Origin: Arthrobacter sp. SDTb3-6
GTDB taxonomy: Bacteria > Actinomycetota > Actinomycetes > Actinomycetales > Micrococcaceae
Direction of reading: 5' to 3'
Assembly: GCF_013376095.1 (NCBI RefSeq)
Contig: NZ_JAAMFN010000009.1
Span: 1 to 64,000, forward strand
DNA length: 64,000 nt
The position numbers were made by a program, and so were the translations under genes. Below are positions 44,123 through 52,212 of this stretch, piece by piece. Below the pieces are notes generated by a model. It saw only the letters and a list, made by a program, of their open reading frames with translations. It had not been told where the DNA came from and searched no databases. Each line of letters opens with the position of its first letter. Position 1 is the stretch's first letter.

Positions 44123-45598
44123 CTACCTTTCCCAAGGGGCCTTGAGCGGGAAATACCTTTCCAGGAAGTCGGTGAGCCGTGCCCGGCGTTCTGCCTCGCC
44201 CACCTCGGGAAAACTGCCGTCGTTCAGGCACAGGAAGTCCGCGTTGCGCTTCGCCAGGATCCGGTCCAGGGAATCCAGGCCCTTGCGGGTGGTGGTGTCG
44301 ACGTACTTGCCTTTGCCATCGGCGTGCATGACGGCCCGGCCGGTCAGCAGGGCGTAGTAGTGGTACAGCGAATTGGTCACCGAAACGTTCCCCGCCGCGC
44401 GGAAGCGGCTGGCGGCCGTGGCTGAAAATTCCTCGGGGAAGGCAGCCTCCAGTTCCGCCATCACCGACTTGCGGAACGGGGCCGCCGAATGTTCCAGGTG
44501 CCGCGTGGCCACCCGGCCAAACCGCTCCCGCAGCAGTTTCCTGTTGACCCTGGCGGAATTCTCAAAGCCGCTGCGTTCAACGCTGCTCCCGCCCAGCCCG
44601 ATCCTGTTCGGGGAGAGCATGAACCGGGTGATGCCGCCCGGGGTGAAGAACATCTCCGGGCCCACGGGGCGGCCAAAAAACATGTCGTCATTGGAATATA
44701 GGAAGTATTCGGAAAGTCCCTTGATGTTGTGCAGCTGGGATTCCACGGCCATGGAATTGTGGGTGGGCAGCACCGACGGGTCCGCAAAGTGCTCGGCACT
44801 GGGCACCAGCCGGACCCTGGGGTGGTGGCTGGCCAGCCAGGCAGGGGCGGGGGAGTCCGTGGCAATGTGGATGGTGCGGATCCAGGGCGCAAACATGTAT
44901 ATGGAGCGCAGCGCATATTTGAGTTCGTCGACGTGCCGGAAGCGTGCTTCGTGGGCGTCGCCCTCACCCAGCACGGCACCGGCCTCCTGCGCGCGCCGCG
45001 CCGACTGATATTCCGCCGAGCTGCCGTCCACCCAGCTGAAGACCATGTCCACCGGGAAGGGCACGTCAAAGGCGTGGCTGGCAAACATGTCCTCGATGGT
45101 GGGCCAGGACTTGCCGTGGAGCTCCACCGTGCCCCGCCGGACGTCCCCGGTCCGGACCACCCGCCGGGTCAGGGAGTTCTCCCGGGGGAGCTTGAGTTGT
45201 CCCTTTCCGAACGTCCACAGCTCCAGCTGGACGCCGGCGGACGCACCGAAATACAGCCCGCCCGCGGGTTCCAGCCGCGGCCGGAACAGGCGCAGGATCC
45301 GGGCCCTGCCGTCGCCGTAAAGCTCGCCATCCGCCACCAGGAGGGTAGATTTCACCGTGCCCTTGCTGCGCGCATAAAACGGCTCATCGGCGAAGTGCCG
45401 GACCAGGGCGTCCTGCAGGGCCCCGCGGAAGGCGTTGTCGACGGCGAGCACCGGAACCTGCCCGTTCCCCCGGACCAGCAGGTAGGGGATTCCGTGGGTG
45501 TCCAGGGCGGCGCGGACGGCCAGCAGGTCCGCCACCGTGGCCTGTTCCTGAGTCAGGGTCGTGTTGGGCAGCGCCAGCCGTCCCTTGTGGACCACCAC
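44123..45598 (-). CDS. Stealth-family sugar-phosphate transferase
   Basis: 491-residue protein with the ordered conserved regions of Stealth (capsular/exopolysaccharide hexose-1-phosphate transferases): CR2 PVDMVFSWVDGSSAEY, DELKYALRSIYMFAPW, PTHNSMAVESQLHNI, CR3 FLYSNDDMFFGRPVGPEMFF, and CR4 FLCLNDGSFPEVGEAE. N-terminal region resembles CR1 (VVHKGRLAL). Probably transfers a sugar-1-phosphate onto a surface glycan. Start must be GTG 45598: the frame remains open to 45751 but holds no ATG, GTG or TTG further upstream. No other glycan genes adjoin it here. Confidence 0.87.
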   Translation of the reverse strand: MVVHKGRLALPNTTLTQEQATVADLLAVRAALDTHGIPYLLVRGNGQVPVLAVDNAFRGALQDALVRHFADEPFYARSKGTVKSTLLVADGELYGDGRARILRLFRPRLEPAGGLYFGASAGVQLELWTFGKGQLKLPRENSLTRRVVRTGDVRRGTVELHGKSWPTIEDMFASHAFDVPFPVDMVFSWVDGSSAEYQSARRAQEAGAVLGEGDAHEARFRHVDELKYALRSIYMFAPWIRTIHIATDSPAPAWLASHHPRVRLVPSAEHFADPSVLPTHNSMAVESQLHNIKGLSEYFLYSNDDMFFGRPVGPEMFFTPGGITRFMLSPNRIGLGGSSVERSGFENSARVNRKLLRERFGRVATRHLEHSAAPFRKSVMAELEAAFPEEFSATAASRFRAAGNVSVTNSLYHYYALLTGRAVMHADGKGKYVDTTTRKGLDSLDRILAKRNADFLCLNDGSFPEVGEAERRARLTDFLERYFPLKAPWER

Positions 45599-45618
45599 CC
45601 CGCCCCGGGCCAGCAGGC

Positions 45619-45650
45619 GGGCGGCGGCCGGCGTGGGCCGGCCGCCGCCC
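45619..45650. other. perfect 14-bp GC-only inverted repeat before the Stealth gene
   Basis: Arms GGGCGGCGGCCGGC (45619-45632) and GCCGGCCGCCGCCC (45637-45650), loop of four bases, located 20 bp upstream of the Stealth GTG start and about 100 bp after the stop of the flavin oxidase gene, both on the minus strand. It could terminate the oxidase transcript or block translation of the Stealth gene. Confidence 0.75.
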
Positions 45651-45751
45651 GGACGTTGTGCGGGCCCGTGGGGCGGGGTGGATGGCGTGGACAGCGGGCG
45701 CTCCTGGGGACAATGGTGCCGGCGGAGGCGCCGGGCGTACCTGGTGCGAGT

Positions 45752-47137
45752 TTACCGCGCTGGCACCTGGCCCAGCCGGAACAGGGCATCGGGGTCGTAG
45801 TGGCGGGGGAGCCGGGTCAGCCGTTCGAACACCTCGGGCGTGTAGCTGTCGGCAAACCCCGCCGTACCGCCTGAGGCCGAAAAGTTCGGCAGGCTGGCCC
45901 CGAAGTGCCACCGGCCCATCGAGGCGTTCATGCCCGCTGCGTGGCCCGCGATGGCCGGCAGCTCCGGCGGGGCTGCGACGCCCACGCTGTACAGGCCAAA
46001 GGCGGCGCCCCGGTGGCACAGGGCACTGGCGATCTGGGGCTCCTCGGACAGGGCCCCGCCAAACTGCCGGATTTCCACGAGCAGCTGCGGGGAGTTGGTG
46101 CCCGGGCCCACCGCCTCCAGCAGGGTTTGGGCGGCCGCCGGTGAAAAGTCCGCCAACAGGCAGGACGCCTCGGTCGCGGGCAGCGCGTCCTCGGGGTCCG
46201 AGTGCACCAGCCCGATCATGGAATAGGGCATTGCCCGCACCGCATCGATGAGGGGCGCGCCCACCGCGCGCATCGGCGCAAGCCAGCGGGCGCCGTCGTC
46301 CGGGTTGCCGACGTAAACATAGCGGACCGCCGCGGTGAACTTGCCGGCCAGCACCTCGGGGACCCCTGGCATGGGCGGCAGCTGCATGAGCGCAAGGGAC
46401 GTGGTGGCCCCGGGTGGCAGGGTGGGGCACCAGTCCGACCAGGCGAGCGTTGCCGCAGCGACCGATTCCGCGCCGAAGAACAGTGCGCCGGCGTATATGA
46501 CGGGCAGGGGCAGGAGATCGAATTCGGTGGCGGTGATGATGCCCAGGGAGGATTTTCCGCCGCGCAGGCCCCAGAAAAGGTCCGGCTCGGTTTCCGCGGT
46601 GACTTGGCGCAGGCGGCCGTCGCCGGTGACGACGTCGAACGCGCGCACCCGGTCGGAGGCGGCGCCGAACGTCCGTGCCATGGGGCCGATCCCCCCGCCA
46701 CTGGTGTACCCGGCCACGCTGACGCCGGGCGCCGAGCCGCACAGCCCGGCGAGGCCGTGCTCCGCGCAGGCCGCGAGAACGGTTTTCCAGGTGACGCCGG
46801 CCCCGGTGCGGGCCCAGCCCTCCGCGCTGACGGTGCACCCGTCCAGCCGGCGGGTGTGGATGAGCAGGGCGCCGTCGAGGTCGCTGGCGATGCCGTGGCC
46901 GGTGGCCTGGACCGCAACCGGGAGCCCGTTGGCGGCGGCGAAGCGGACTGCCCGGACCACATCGGCGGGGGTGGCGGCTTCCAGGACCGCGGCCGGGCTG
47001 GTCTGCACGGCAAGGTTCCACGGGGTGGCGAGTTCGCCGTAGCCGGGTTCGCCCGGCTCGAACAGGGCGCCGTCCACGGTGCGGCGCAGCGCGTCAAACG
47101 TGGCGGTGCGGCCCGACGGTTTTTCACGTGGTTCCAT
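45752..47137 (-). CDS. FAD-binding oxidoreductase of the berberine-bridge type
   Basis: 461-residue PCMH-type flavoprotein. The FAD-binding region has VAVQATGHGIASDLDGALL and APGVSVAGYTSGGGIGPMAR; the C-terminal berberine-bridge element is RLPRHYDPDALFRLGQVP. Family members oxidise sugars or alkaloid-like compounds with oxygen. LCGSAPGV contains a cysteine at a place where some relatives bind flavin covalently. ATG 47137 has GGAGGAG five bases upstream; the 11-residue upstream extension to 47170 is unlikely. No twin-arginine or Sec signal is apparent, so it is probably cytoplasmic. Confidence 0.85.
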   Translation of the reverse strand: MEPREKPSGRTATFDALRRTVDGALFEPGEPGYGELATPWNLAVQTSPAAVLEAATPADVVRAVRFAAANGLPVAVQATGHGIASDLDGALLIHTRRLDGCTVSAEGWARTGAGVTWKTVLAACAEHGLAGLCGSAPGVSVAGYTSGGGIGPMARTFGAASDRVRAFDVVTGDGRLRQVTAETEPDLFWGLRGGKSSLGIITATEFDLLPLPVIYAGALFFGAESVAAATLAWSDWCPTLPPGATTSLALMQLPPMPGVPEVLAGKFTAAVRYVYVGNPDDGARWLAPMRAVGAPLIDAVRAMPYSMIGLVHSDPEDALPATEASCLLADFSPAAAQTLLEAVGPGTNSPQLLVEIRQFGGALSEEPQIASALCHRGAAFGLYSVGVAAPPELPAIAGHAAGMNASMGRWHFGASLPNFSASGGTAGFADSYTPEVFERLTRLPRHYDPDALFRLGQVPAR

Positions 47138-47236
47138 GGCTCTCCTCCAAGACGCGGCCGCGCGACGCATTGGATGAGACCCTGGGCGGCCTATGCCAAG
47201 GATGGCATTGAACCGCCGGGGTGGCCAGTGCGCGTT

Positions 47237-47647
47237 TTAGCGCCGGCGGCGGTGGAAGACCAACGCCGTCGCAATCCCCACCAGCCAGATGTCCTTGGAC
47301 AGTGCGACGCCCGCGGGCGTGGGGCGGATGCCGTCGGCCTCGGTCAAGCCGGGAGACTTGAGGTAATTGGCGAAAAGGCCGGTGGAGAAGGCGGCCAGCA
47401 CCAGGCCGGCCAGGCGGGAGGGGACGAACGGCAGCAGGAGCGTGGTGCCGATGCCGATCTCCGCGAAGCTCAGGTAGCGGCCAAACTGTTCAGGTTCCAG
47501 GGTGGCCGCCTGCGGGATCACGCGGGCGGCGGAGGCCTGCAGCCCGGCGGCGTGCTCGGGCGAGAGGCTGAGCTTGCCCAGGCCGGAATTGAGGATGAAC
47601 GCGCCCGACACCAGGCGGAGTGCGGCGTTGCTGATGCTGAAACCCAT
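47237..47647 (-). CDS. DoxX-like small membrane protein
   Basis: 136 residues with about four hydrophobic segments (SNAALRLVSGAFILNSGLGK, FAEIGIGTTLLLPFVPSRLA, LVLAAFSTGLFANYL, IWLVGIATALVFHRRRR), DoxX/DoxD-like in length and pattern. Function of this branch is unknown; relatives take part in redox or envelope stress processes. GGGAGAA precedes the ATG. Between the flavin oxidase and tetR genes, same strand. Confidence 0.75.
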   Translation of the reverse strand: MGFSISNAALRLVSGAFILNSGLGKLSLSPEHAAGLQASAARVIPQAATLEPEQFGRYLSFAEIGIGTTLLLPFVPSRLAGLVLAAFSTGLFANYLKSPGLTEADGIRPTPAGVALSKDIWLVGIATALVFHRRRR

Positions 47648-47731
47648 GGTGTTCTCCCTGTGGTCGTGCCGGTAAGGCGTGCAAGTTCAGCCTAGGGATT
47701 TGGGCCCGGCCTGGCTAGTCGCGGCCCCGGG

Positions 47732-47802
47732 ACGCCGGCGGCGTGCCAAGCTGTCCGGGGCGGGTGAAATTTCACACGCCCCGGTCGCTTTGGCACGCCG
47801 CC
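47732..47802. repeat. 71-bp nested palindromic repeat, copy 1
   Basis: 69 of 71 bases match copy 2 at 51685-51755. Outer arms GGCGGCGTGCCA and TGGCACGCCGCC (12 bp, perfect) enclose an inner 30-bp near-perfect palindrome with core GTGAAATTTCAC flanked by CCGGGGCG and CGCCCCGG. This copy contains the stop codon and last roughly nine codons of the TetR gene. REP-like dispersed element or bidirectional terminator. Confidence 0.9.
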
Positions 47803-48482
47803 AGCCCGGCCACAAGGGCGTCCAGGCCCAGCGCGAAGGCGGCGTCGGCGTCGTTGAGCCCTTCCGGATTCCGGCGGCGGGCGACGGCGTCGCTGAAGCG
47901 GGGCGCGCGGTCGGCCAGTTCGCCGGTGGCAAAAATGTCCGCGGGTGCGTTGGCGTCGTAGGCGGAGCCGAAGATGAAGGATTCAAGCGCCACAATCGCG
48001 TTGACAATCCCTTCCGGCGGCCAGCCGGCCCGCAGGAATCCCTCCGTCACGGCCTCGTACATCCTGATGGTCTGCGGCGCATTGGTCACGGGCAGCAGCG
48101 CAATGACGGGGATAAGGGGAAGGTGCGCTGAAAAGACCTGCCGGTACGAGTGGGCCCAGAGCCTGACGGCCTCGCCCCAGGGCCGCCCGGCAAAGGCAGA
48201 CACGTCCACGCGGCCCATGAGGGCATCTTCAACCAGCAGCAACACATCCTGCTTGGAGGCAACATGGTTGTACAGGGCCGACGGCGCCACGTTCAGCGCC
48301 CTGGCCAGTCCTGCCATGGTGAGGGCCTTGTAACCGTCGCGGGCCACCAGCTTCAGCGCCGCCCGGGTGATTTGCCCCTGGCCCAGGAGCGCGTGCGGTG
48401 GGCGCCCTGCCCTGCGGCGTGCCGGCTTGGCACCGGCACCCGTCCCCGCCGGCCCGCGGCCTGCCAATGCACTGTCCGTCAC
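47772..48482 (-). CDS. TetR-family transcriptional repressor
   Basis: 236 residues: after a disordered basic N-terminus (ARRRAGRPPH), a TetR helix-turn-helix QITRAALKLVARDGYKALT and AGLARALNVAPSALYNHVAS, then an all-helical ligand domain. GTG 48482 is the best start: GAGGGGGAG lies six bases upstream of it, whereas the longer frame from ATG 48506 has no ribosome site. Divergent from putrescine oxidase, whose promoter carries the AATGA-ACG-TCATT palindrome, so it likely represses the polyamine genes. Its last codons and stop lie inside a 71-bp dispersed repeat. Confidence 0.88.
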   Translation of the reverse strand: MTDSALAGRGPAGTGAGAKPARRRAGRPPHALLGQGQITRAALKLVARDGYKALTMAGLARALNVAPSALYNHVASKQDVLLLVEDALMGRVDVSAFAGRPWGEAVRLWAHSYRQVFSAHLPLIPVIALLPVTNAPQTIRMYEAVTEGFLRAGWPPEGIVNAIVALESFIFGSAYDANAPADIFATGELADRAPRFSDAVARRRNPEGLNDADAAFALGLDALVAGLAACQSDRGV

Positions 48483-48546
48483 AACACGCTCCCCCTCGAT
48501 GCCCATGCACCGGTTGGCGCAAACATTTCCCGGCCACCCCTTTACC

Positions 48547-48591
48547 TTGCCGGGTGACGTCGGTTACAGTCTAATGGAAATGAACGTCATT
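48547..48591 (+). promoter_or_regulatory. putrescine oxidase promoter with TetR-type operator
   Basis: TTGCCG (48547-48552) and TCTAAT (48570-48575) are 17 bp apart, good matches to the -35 and -10 consensus. A palindrome AATGA-ACG-TCATT (48579-48591) lies on the expected transcription start, about 45 bp before the oxidase ATG, where a repressor would block initiation. Confidence 0.65.
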
Positions 48592-48634
48592 CATTTAGTG
48601 ACGCGGGTAGCCGCGGCTCACGGGAGAGGGAAAC

Positions 48635-50011
48635 ATGGCCACAACAAACATCATTGATCGGGACGTTGCCATCATTGGAGCGGGCCCGTCCGGCCTGACA
48701 GCGGCCCATGAGCTGAAAAAGGCCGGCCTGACAGTGGCCGTCCTCGAGGCGCGGGACCGCGTGGGGGGACGCACGTGGTCGAACACCATCGACGGCGCCT
48801 GGCTGGAAATTGGCGGCCAGTGGGTTTCCCCGGACCAGACGGCGCTCATCGGGCTCCTTGAAGAACTGGGCCTGGACACCTACTCCCGCTACCGCGACGG
48901 CGACAGCGTCTACATAGCCCCGGACGGCACGCGCACCCGCTACACCGGCGGGATGTTCCCGGTCGCGGCGGGAACCGAGGCGGAGATGACCACGCTCATC
49001 GACACCCTGGACGCGCTCGCCGCCGCCATGGACCCGGCCGCGCCGTGGGACCACCCCCAGGCCCGCGAGCTGGACACCATCTCCTTCCACCACTGGCTGC
49101 GCACCCAGTCAGGCGACGAGGAGGCCTGCAACAACATCGGCCTGTTCATCGCCGGCGGCATGCTCACCAAGCCCGCCCATGCGTTCTCGGCCCTGCAGGC
49201 CGTGTTCATGGCCGCCTCGGCAGGATCCTTCACGAACCTGGTGGACGACAACTTCATCCTTGACAAACGCGTGGTGGGCGGCATGCAGGGCGTTTCCCAG
49301 GCCATCGCCGCGAAGCTGGGTGGCGACGTCATCCTCAATTCCCCGGTGCGCAGCGTCCGCTGGGAGGAGGCCGACGGCGGATACCTCGCCACCGTGGTCA
49401 GCGACAACGCCACCGTCACCGCCCGGCGCGTGGTCATGGCCGTCCCGCCGAACCTGTACAGCCGCGTCTCGTTCGAGCCGCCGCTGCCGCGCCGCCAGCA
49501 CCAGATGCACCAGCACCAGTCCCTGGGTTTCGTCATCAAGGTCCATGCCGTCTATGAGACCCCCTTCTGGCGCGAGGATGGGCTCTCCGGCACCGGTTTC
49601 AGCGCTTCCTCACTGGTCCAGGAGGTGTACGACAACACCAACCATGGCGATGCACGCGGCACCCTCGTGGGGTTCATCTCCGACGAAAAAGCCGACTACG
49701 CGTTCACCCTCCCGCCAGAACAACGACGGAAGGAAGTCACGGCAGCGCTGGCCGAGTTCCTCGGAGACGCCGGCGCCGAGCCCGTGGTGTACTACGAGTC
49801 CGACTGGGGCACCGAGGAATGGACCCGCGGCGCCTACGCTGCCAGCTACGACCTTGGTGGCCTCCACCGCTACGGCCCGGACCAGCTGACGCCGGTGGGC
49901 CCCATCCACTGGTCCTGCTCCGACCTGGCGGCCGAGGGCTACCAGCATGTGGATGGTGCCGTCCGCATGGGCCGGTTCACGGCCAAGAAGCTGGTCGACG
50001 AACTGGCATAA
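48635..50011 (+). CDS. puo: putrescine oxidase (flavin monoamine oxidase)
   Basis: 458-residue flavin amine oxidase that oxidatively deaminates putrescine to 4-aminobutanal with release of hydrogen peroxide. Dinucleotide loop IIGAGPSGLTAAHEL, ARDRVGGRTWSNT, LEIGGQWVSPDQTALI, and the C-terminal FAD contact GYQHVDGAVRMGRFTAKK. The sequence follows actinobacterial putrescine oxidases closely (ELDTISFHHWLR, RQHQMHQHQSLGFVIKVHAV, SYDLGGLHRYGP). Preceded by GGGAGAGGG. Followed by a leader ORF and an APC permease that probably imports the amine. Confidence 0.9.
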   Translation: MATTNIIDRDVAIIGAGPSGLTAAHELKKAGLTVAVLEARDRVGGRTWSNTIDGAWLEIGGQWVSPDQTALIGLLEELGLDTYSRYRDGDSVYIAPDGTRTRYTGGMFPVAAGTEAEMTTLIDTLDALAAAMDPAAPWDHPQARELDTISFHHWLRTQSGDEEACNNIGLFIAGGMLTKPAHAFSALQAVFMAASAGSFTNLVDDNFILDKRVVGGMQGVSQAIAAKLGGDVILNSPVRSVRWEEADGGYLATVVSDNATVTARRVVMAVPPNLYSRVSFEPPLPRRQHQMHQHQSLGFVIKVHAVYETPFWREDGLSGTGFSASSLVQEVYDNTNHGDARGTLVGFISDEKADYAFTLPPEQRRKEVTAALAEFLGDAGAEPVVYYESDWGTEEWTRGAYAASYDLGGLHRYGPDQLTPVGPIHWSCSDLAAEGYQHVDGAVRMGRFTAKKLVDELA

Positions 50012-50077
50012 CCGGCCCTTCGACCGGCCCCCGACAACAGTTGAATGTCCAGTGACAATGACGTCCAGGAGGACCTT

Positions 50078-50125
50078 ATGCATTACGTAATTGCCTGCAC
50101 CCGCGGCGGGGGGATGGCATCATGA
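50078..50125 (+). CDS. 15-codon leader ORF coupled to the APC permease
   Basis: ATG 50078 follows a perfect AGGAGGA ribosome site (50067-50073) and encodes MHYVIACTRGGGMAS, stopping at TGA 50123-50125. Its stop overlaps the permease ATG (50122) by 4 bp, while the permease itself lacks a good ribosome site. This fits a coupling or regulatory leader peptide. Too short for most annotation pipelines. Confidence 0.65.
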   Translation: MHYVIACTRGGGMAS

Positions 50126-51678
50126 CCACCCAAGACGCTGTTACGAAGCCTGCCGGCGGCCCGGGCGAATTGGGCCTGAGTGAAAAGGGCCTGAGTGAAA
50201 AGGGCCTGAAGGCCGGCTCGGTGGGCCTGATCGGTGCCGTCGTGATCGGCATTTCCTGCATTGCCCCGGCCTACACGCTCACGGCCGCCCTGGGCCCCAC
50301 GGTGTCAGAGGTCGGCGTCCACCTGCCGGCGATATTCCTGGTCGGCTTCATCCCGATGCTGCTGGTGGCGCTTGGCTACCGCGAGCTGAACAATGCCATG
50401 CCCGACGCCGGCACCTCCTTCACATGGGCCACACGGGCTTTTGGTCCGTGGCTGGGCTGGATGGGCGGGTGGGGCCTGATCGCGGCCACGATCATCGTCC
50501 TGTCCAATCTGGCGGCGGTGGCGGTGGACTTTTTCTACCTGATGCTCGCACAGATCTTCGCCAACCCATCCTTGGCGGAGCTGACCCGCGTGCTGCCGCT
50601 GAACATCGCCACCACGCTGGTATTCATTGCCGGGGCATGTTGGATTTCCTACCGCGGCATGGAAACCACCAAGGCCTTCCAGTACATCCTGGTGGCCTTC
50701 CAGCTCCTGGTGCTGGGCTGGTTTGCCGTTGCGGCCTTTGCACACGTGGCCAACGGAACGGCCTTCGACGCGACGGAGATCTCGGCCGACTGGTTCAACC
50801 CCTTCGCCGTGGGTTCCTTCTCCGCATTCGCGGCAGGGGTCTCGCTGTCCATCTTCATTTTCTGGGGCTGGGATGTCACGCTGACCATGAACGAGGAGAC
50901 GAGGAACCCGGAAAAGACCCCGGGCCGGGCGGCCACGGTCACGGTCGTGGTCATCGTGCTGATCTACATGGTGGTCTCGCTCGCCACGCTGTCCTTCGCC
51001 GGCATTGGAACAACTGGACTGGGCGCCGGCAACCCGGCCAACCAAGGCAGCATCTTTGCCGTGCTGGCCGGCCCGGTCATGGGTCCGTTTGCCATCCTGA
51101 TGTCCCTGGCGATCCTCAGCTCGTCAGCGGCGTCGCTGCAGTCCACGTTTGTTTCCCCGGCCAGGACACTGTTGGCCATGGGCCACTACCGTGCCCTGCC
51201 GAAGGGTTTTGGCCGGATCAGCCCCACGCACAAGTCTCCCGGCTATGCCACGGTTGCGGCGGCCATTGCCGCTGCGGGATTCTATGTCGTCACCCGTACG
51301 CTCTCCGAGAACGCGCTTTGGGACACCATCACCGCACTGGGCATGATGATCTGCTTCTACTACGGCATCACGGCCCTGGCCTGCGTGTGGTACTTCCGCG
51401 CCGAAGCCATCCGCGGGGTGCGGAACTTCCTGTGCAAGTTCCTGGCGCCGCTGGTGGGCGGGGTGATCCTGTTGGTCATGTTCGTCAAGACCGCCTACGA
51501 CTCCATGGACCCGTCCTACGGTTCCGGCTCCAACATTGGCGGGCTGGGCCTGGTGTTCATCCTCGGCTGCGGCGTGATCGCGCTGGGGGCGGTGCTGATG
51601 TTCTTCATGTACCGGCGGCACCCGGAGTTCTTCAAGGGCCGGGTGCTCAGCCGCAGCAGCAAGGTCTACAACCCCTGA
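50122..51678 (+). CDS. APC-family amino acid/polyamine permease
   Basis: 518-residue inner-membrane permease with about twelve hydrophobic segments. The first is preceded by a repeated LSEKG motif. APC hallmarks: GLIGAVVIGISCIAPAYTLT, GYRELNNAMPDAGTSFTWAT and FFWGWD-like FIFWGWDVTLTMNEETRNP. Placed after putrescine oxidase, it probably imports putrescine or a related amine. Translation appears coupled to the 15-codon leader ORF. The gene ends just before a 71-bp palindromic repeat. Confidence 0.9.
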   Translation: MTTQDAVTKPAGGPGELGLSEKGLSEKGLKAGSVGLIGAVVIGISCIAPAYTLTAALGPTVSEVGVHLPAIFLVGFIPMLLVALGYRELNNAMPDAGTSFTWATRAFGPWLGWMGGWGLIAATIIVLSNLAAVAVDFFYLMLAQIFANPSLAELTRVLPLNIATTLVFIAGACWISYRGMETTKAFQYILVAFQLLVLGWFAVAAFAHVANGTAFDATEISADWFNPFAVGSFSAFAAGVSLSIFIFWGWDVTLTMNEETRNPEKTPGRAATVTVVVIVLIYMVVSLATLSFAGIGTTGLGAGNPANQGSIFAVLAGPVMGPFAILMSLAILSSSAASLQSTFVSPARTLLAMGHYRALPKGFGRISPTHKSPGYATVAAAIAAAGFYVVTRTLSENALWDTITALGMMICFYYGITALACVWYFRAEAIRGVRNFLCKFLAPLVGGVILLVMFVKTAYDSMDPSYGSGSNIGGLGLVFILGCGVIALGAVLMFFMYRRHPEFFKGRVLSRSSKVYNP

Positions 51679-51684
51679 CCTTAA

Positions 51685-51755
51685 ACGCCGGCGGCGTGCC
51701 ATGCTATCCGGGGCGGGTGAAATTTCACACGCCCCGGTCGCTTTGGCACGCCGCC
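51685..51755. repeat. 71-bp nested palindromic repeat, copy 2
   Basis: Matches copy 1 (47732-47802) except at two bases in the left inner arm spacer. It lies between the convergent APC permease and DUF5997 genes, where it would work as a bidirectional terminator. Same orientation as copy 1. Confidence 0.9.
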
Positions 51756-51767
51756 GGTTGTCCGGGC

Positions 51768-52157
51768 TCAGCTCTTCGGGCGGCGGGCCGCCTCGCGTTC
51801 CTTGGCCAGCTTGGCCTCGGCCCGGGCCTTGGCGAACACGGCGCGTTCCTCCACCAGCCAGGCGGGGGGAGCCTTCAGCAGGGCGGTGATTTCCGCCGTC
51901 GTCAGCGGCTCGGTGATGTCGGAGCGGTTCAGGCCGCCAATGGAGATGTTCAGCTTCTGGGCCACCACCTGGCGCGGGTGCGGGCCGCTGCGGCGCAGTT
52001 CCACCAGCCACGCCGGCGGATTCTCCTGCAAAACCTTGAATTCCTCCCGGCTGATTGCGTTCTCTTGGAATTCCGCAGGTGCGGCAGGCAGGTGGATGCC
52101 CAGCTTCCTGGCCGCGGTGGCGGACTTCATGGCCTGGGGCGACGGTTCAATGGTCAT
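51768..52157 (-). CDS. DUF5997-family protein
   Basis: 129-residue small basic protein of the actinobacterial DUF5997 family, function unknown. Conserved features: MKSATAARKLGIHLPAAPAE, two similar halves each with a PPAWLVE motif (ENPPAWLVELRRSGPHPR and KAPPAWLVEERAVFAKAR), suggesting an internal duplication. The ATG lies six bases after TACCCT on the minus strand (leaderless). Almost always beside a LysR-effector-domain gene, as here, with only 55 bp between the divergent starts. Confidence 0.85.
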   Translation of the reverse strand: MTIEPSPQAMKSATAARKLGIHLPAAPAEFQENAISREEFKVLQENPPAWLVELRRSGPHPRQVVAQKLNISIGGLNRSDITEPLTTAEITALLKAPPAWLVEERAVFAKARAEAKLAKEREAARRPKS

Positions 52158-52212
52158 GGATCAAGGGTACCGGCCGCCGCCGCCCGGCACCGCAGTGGGT
52201 TAGGGTGAACAG
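52158..52212. promoter_or_regulatory. back-to-back leaderless promoters
   Basis: 55-bp region between divergent starts. TAGGGT (52201-52206) is six bases before the GTG of the plus gene; TACCCT on the minus strand (forward AGGGTA at 52164-52169) is six bases before the ATG of the DUF5997 gene. No ribosome sites are present, so both transcripts probably begin at or near the start codon. Confidence 0.6.

Noticed and set aside
47732-51755. composite transposon flanked by the two 71-bp repeats
   Set aside because: The repeats are direct and short, there is no transposase or target-site duplication, and the enclosed genes are ordinary metabolic genes.
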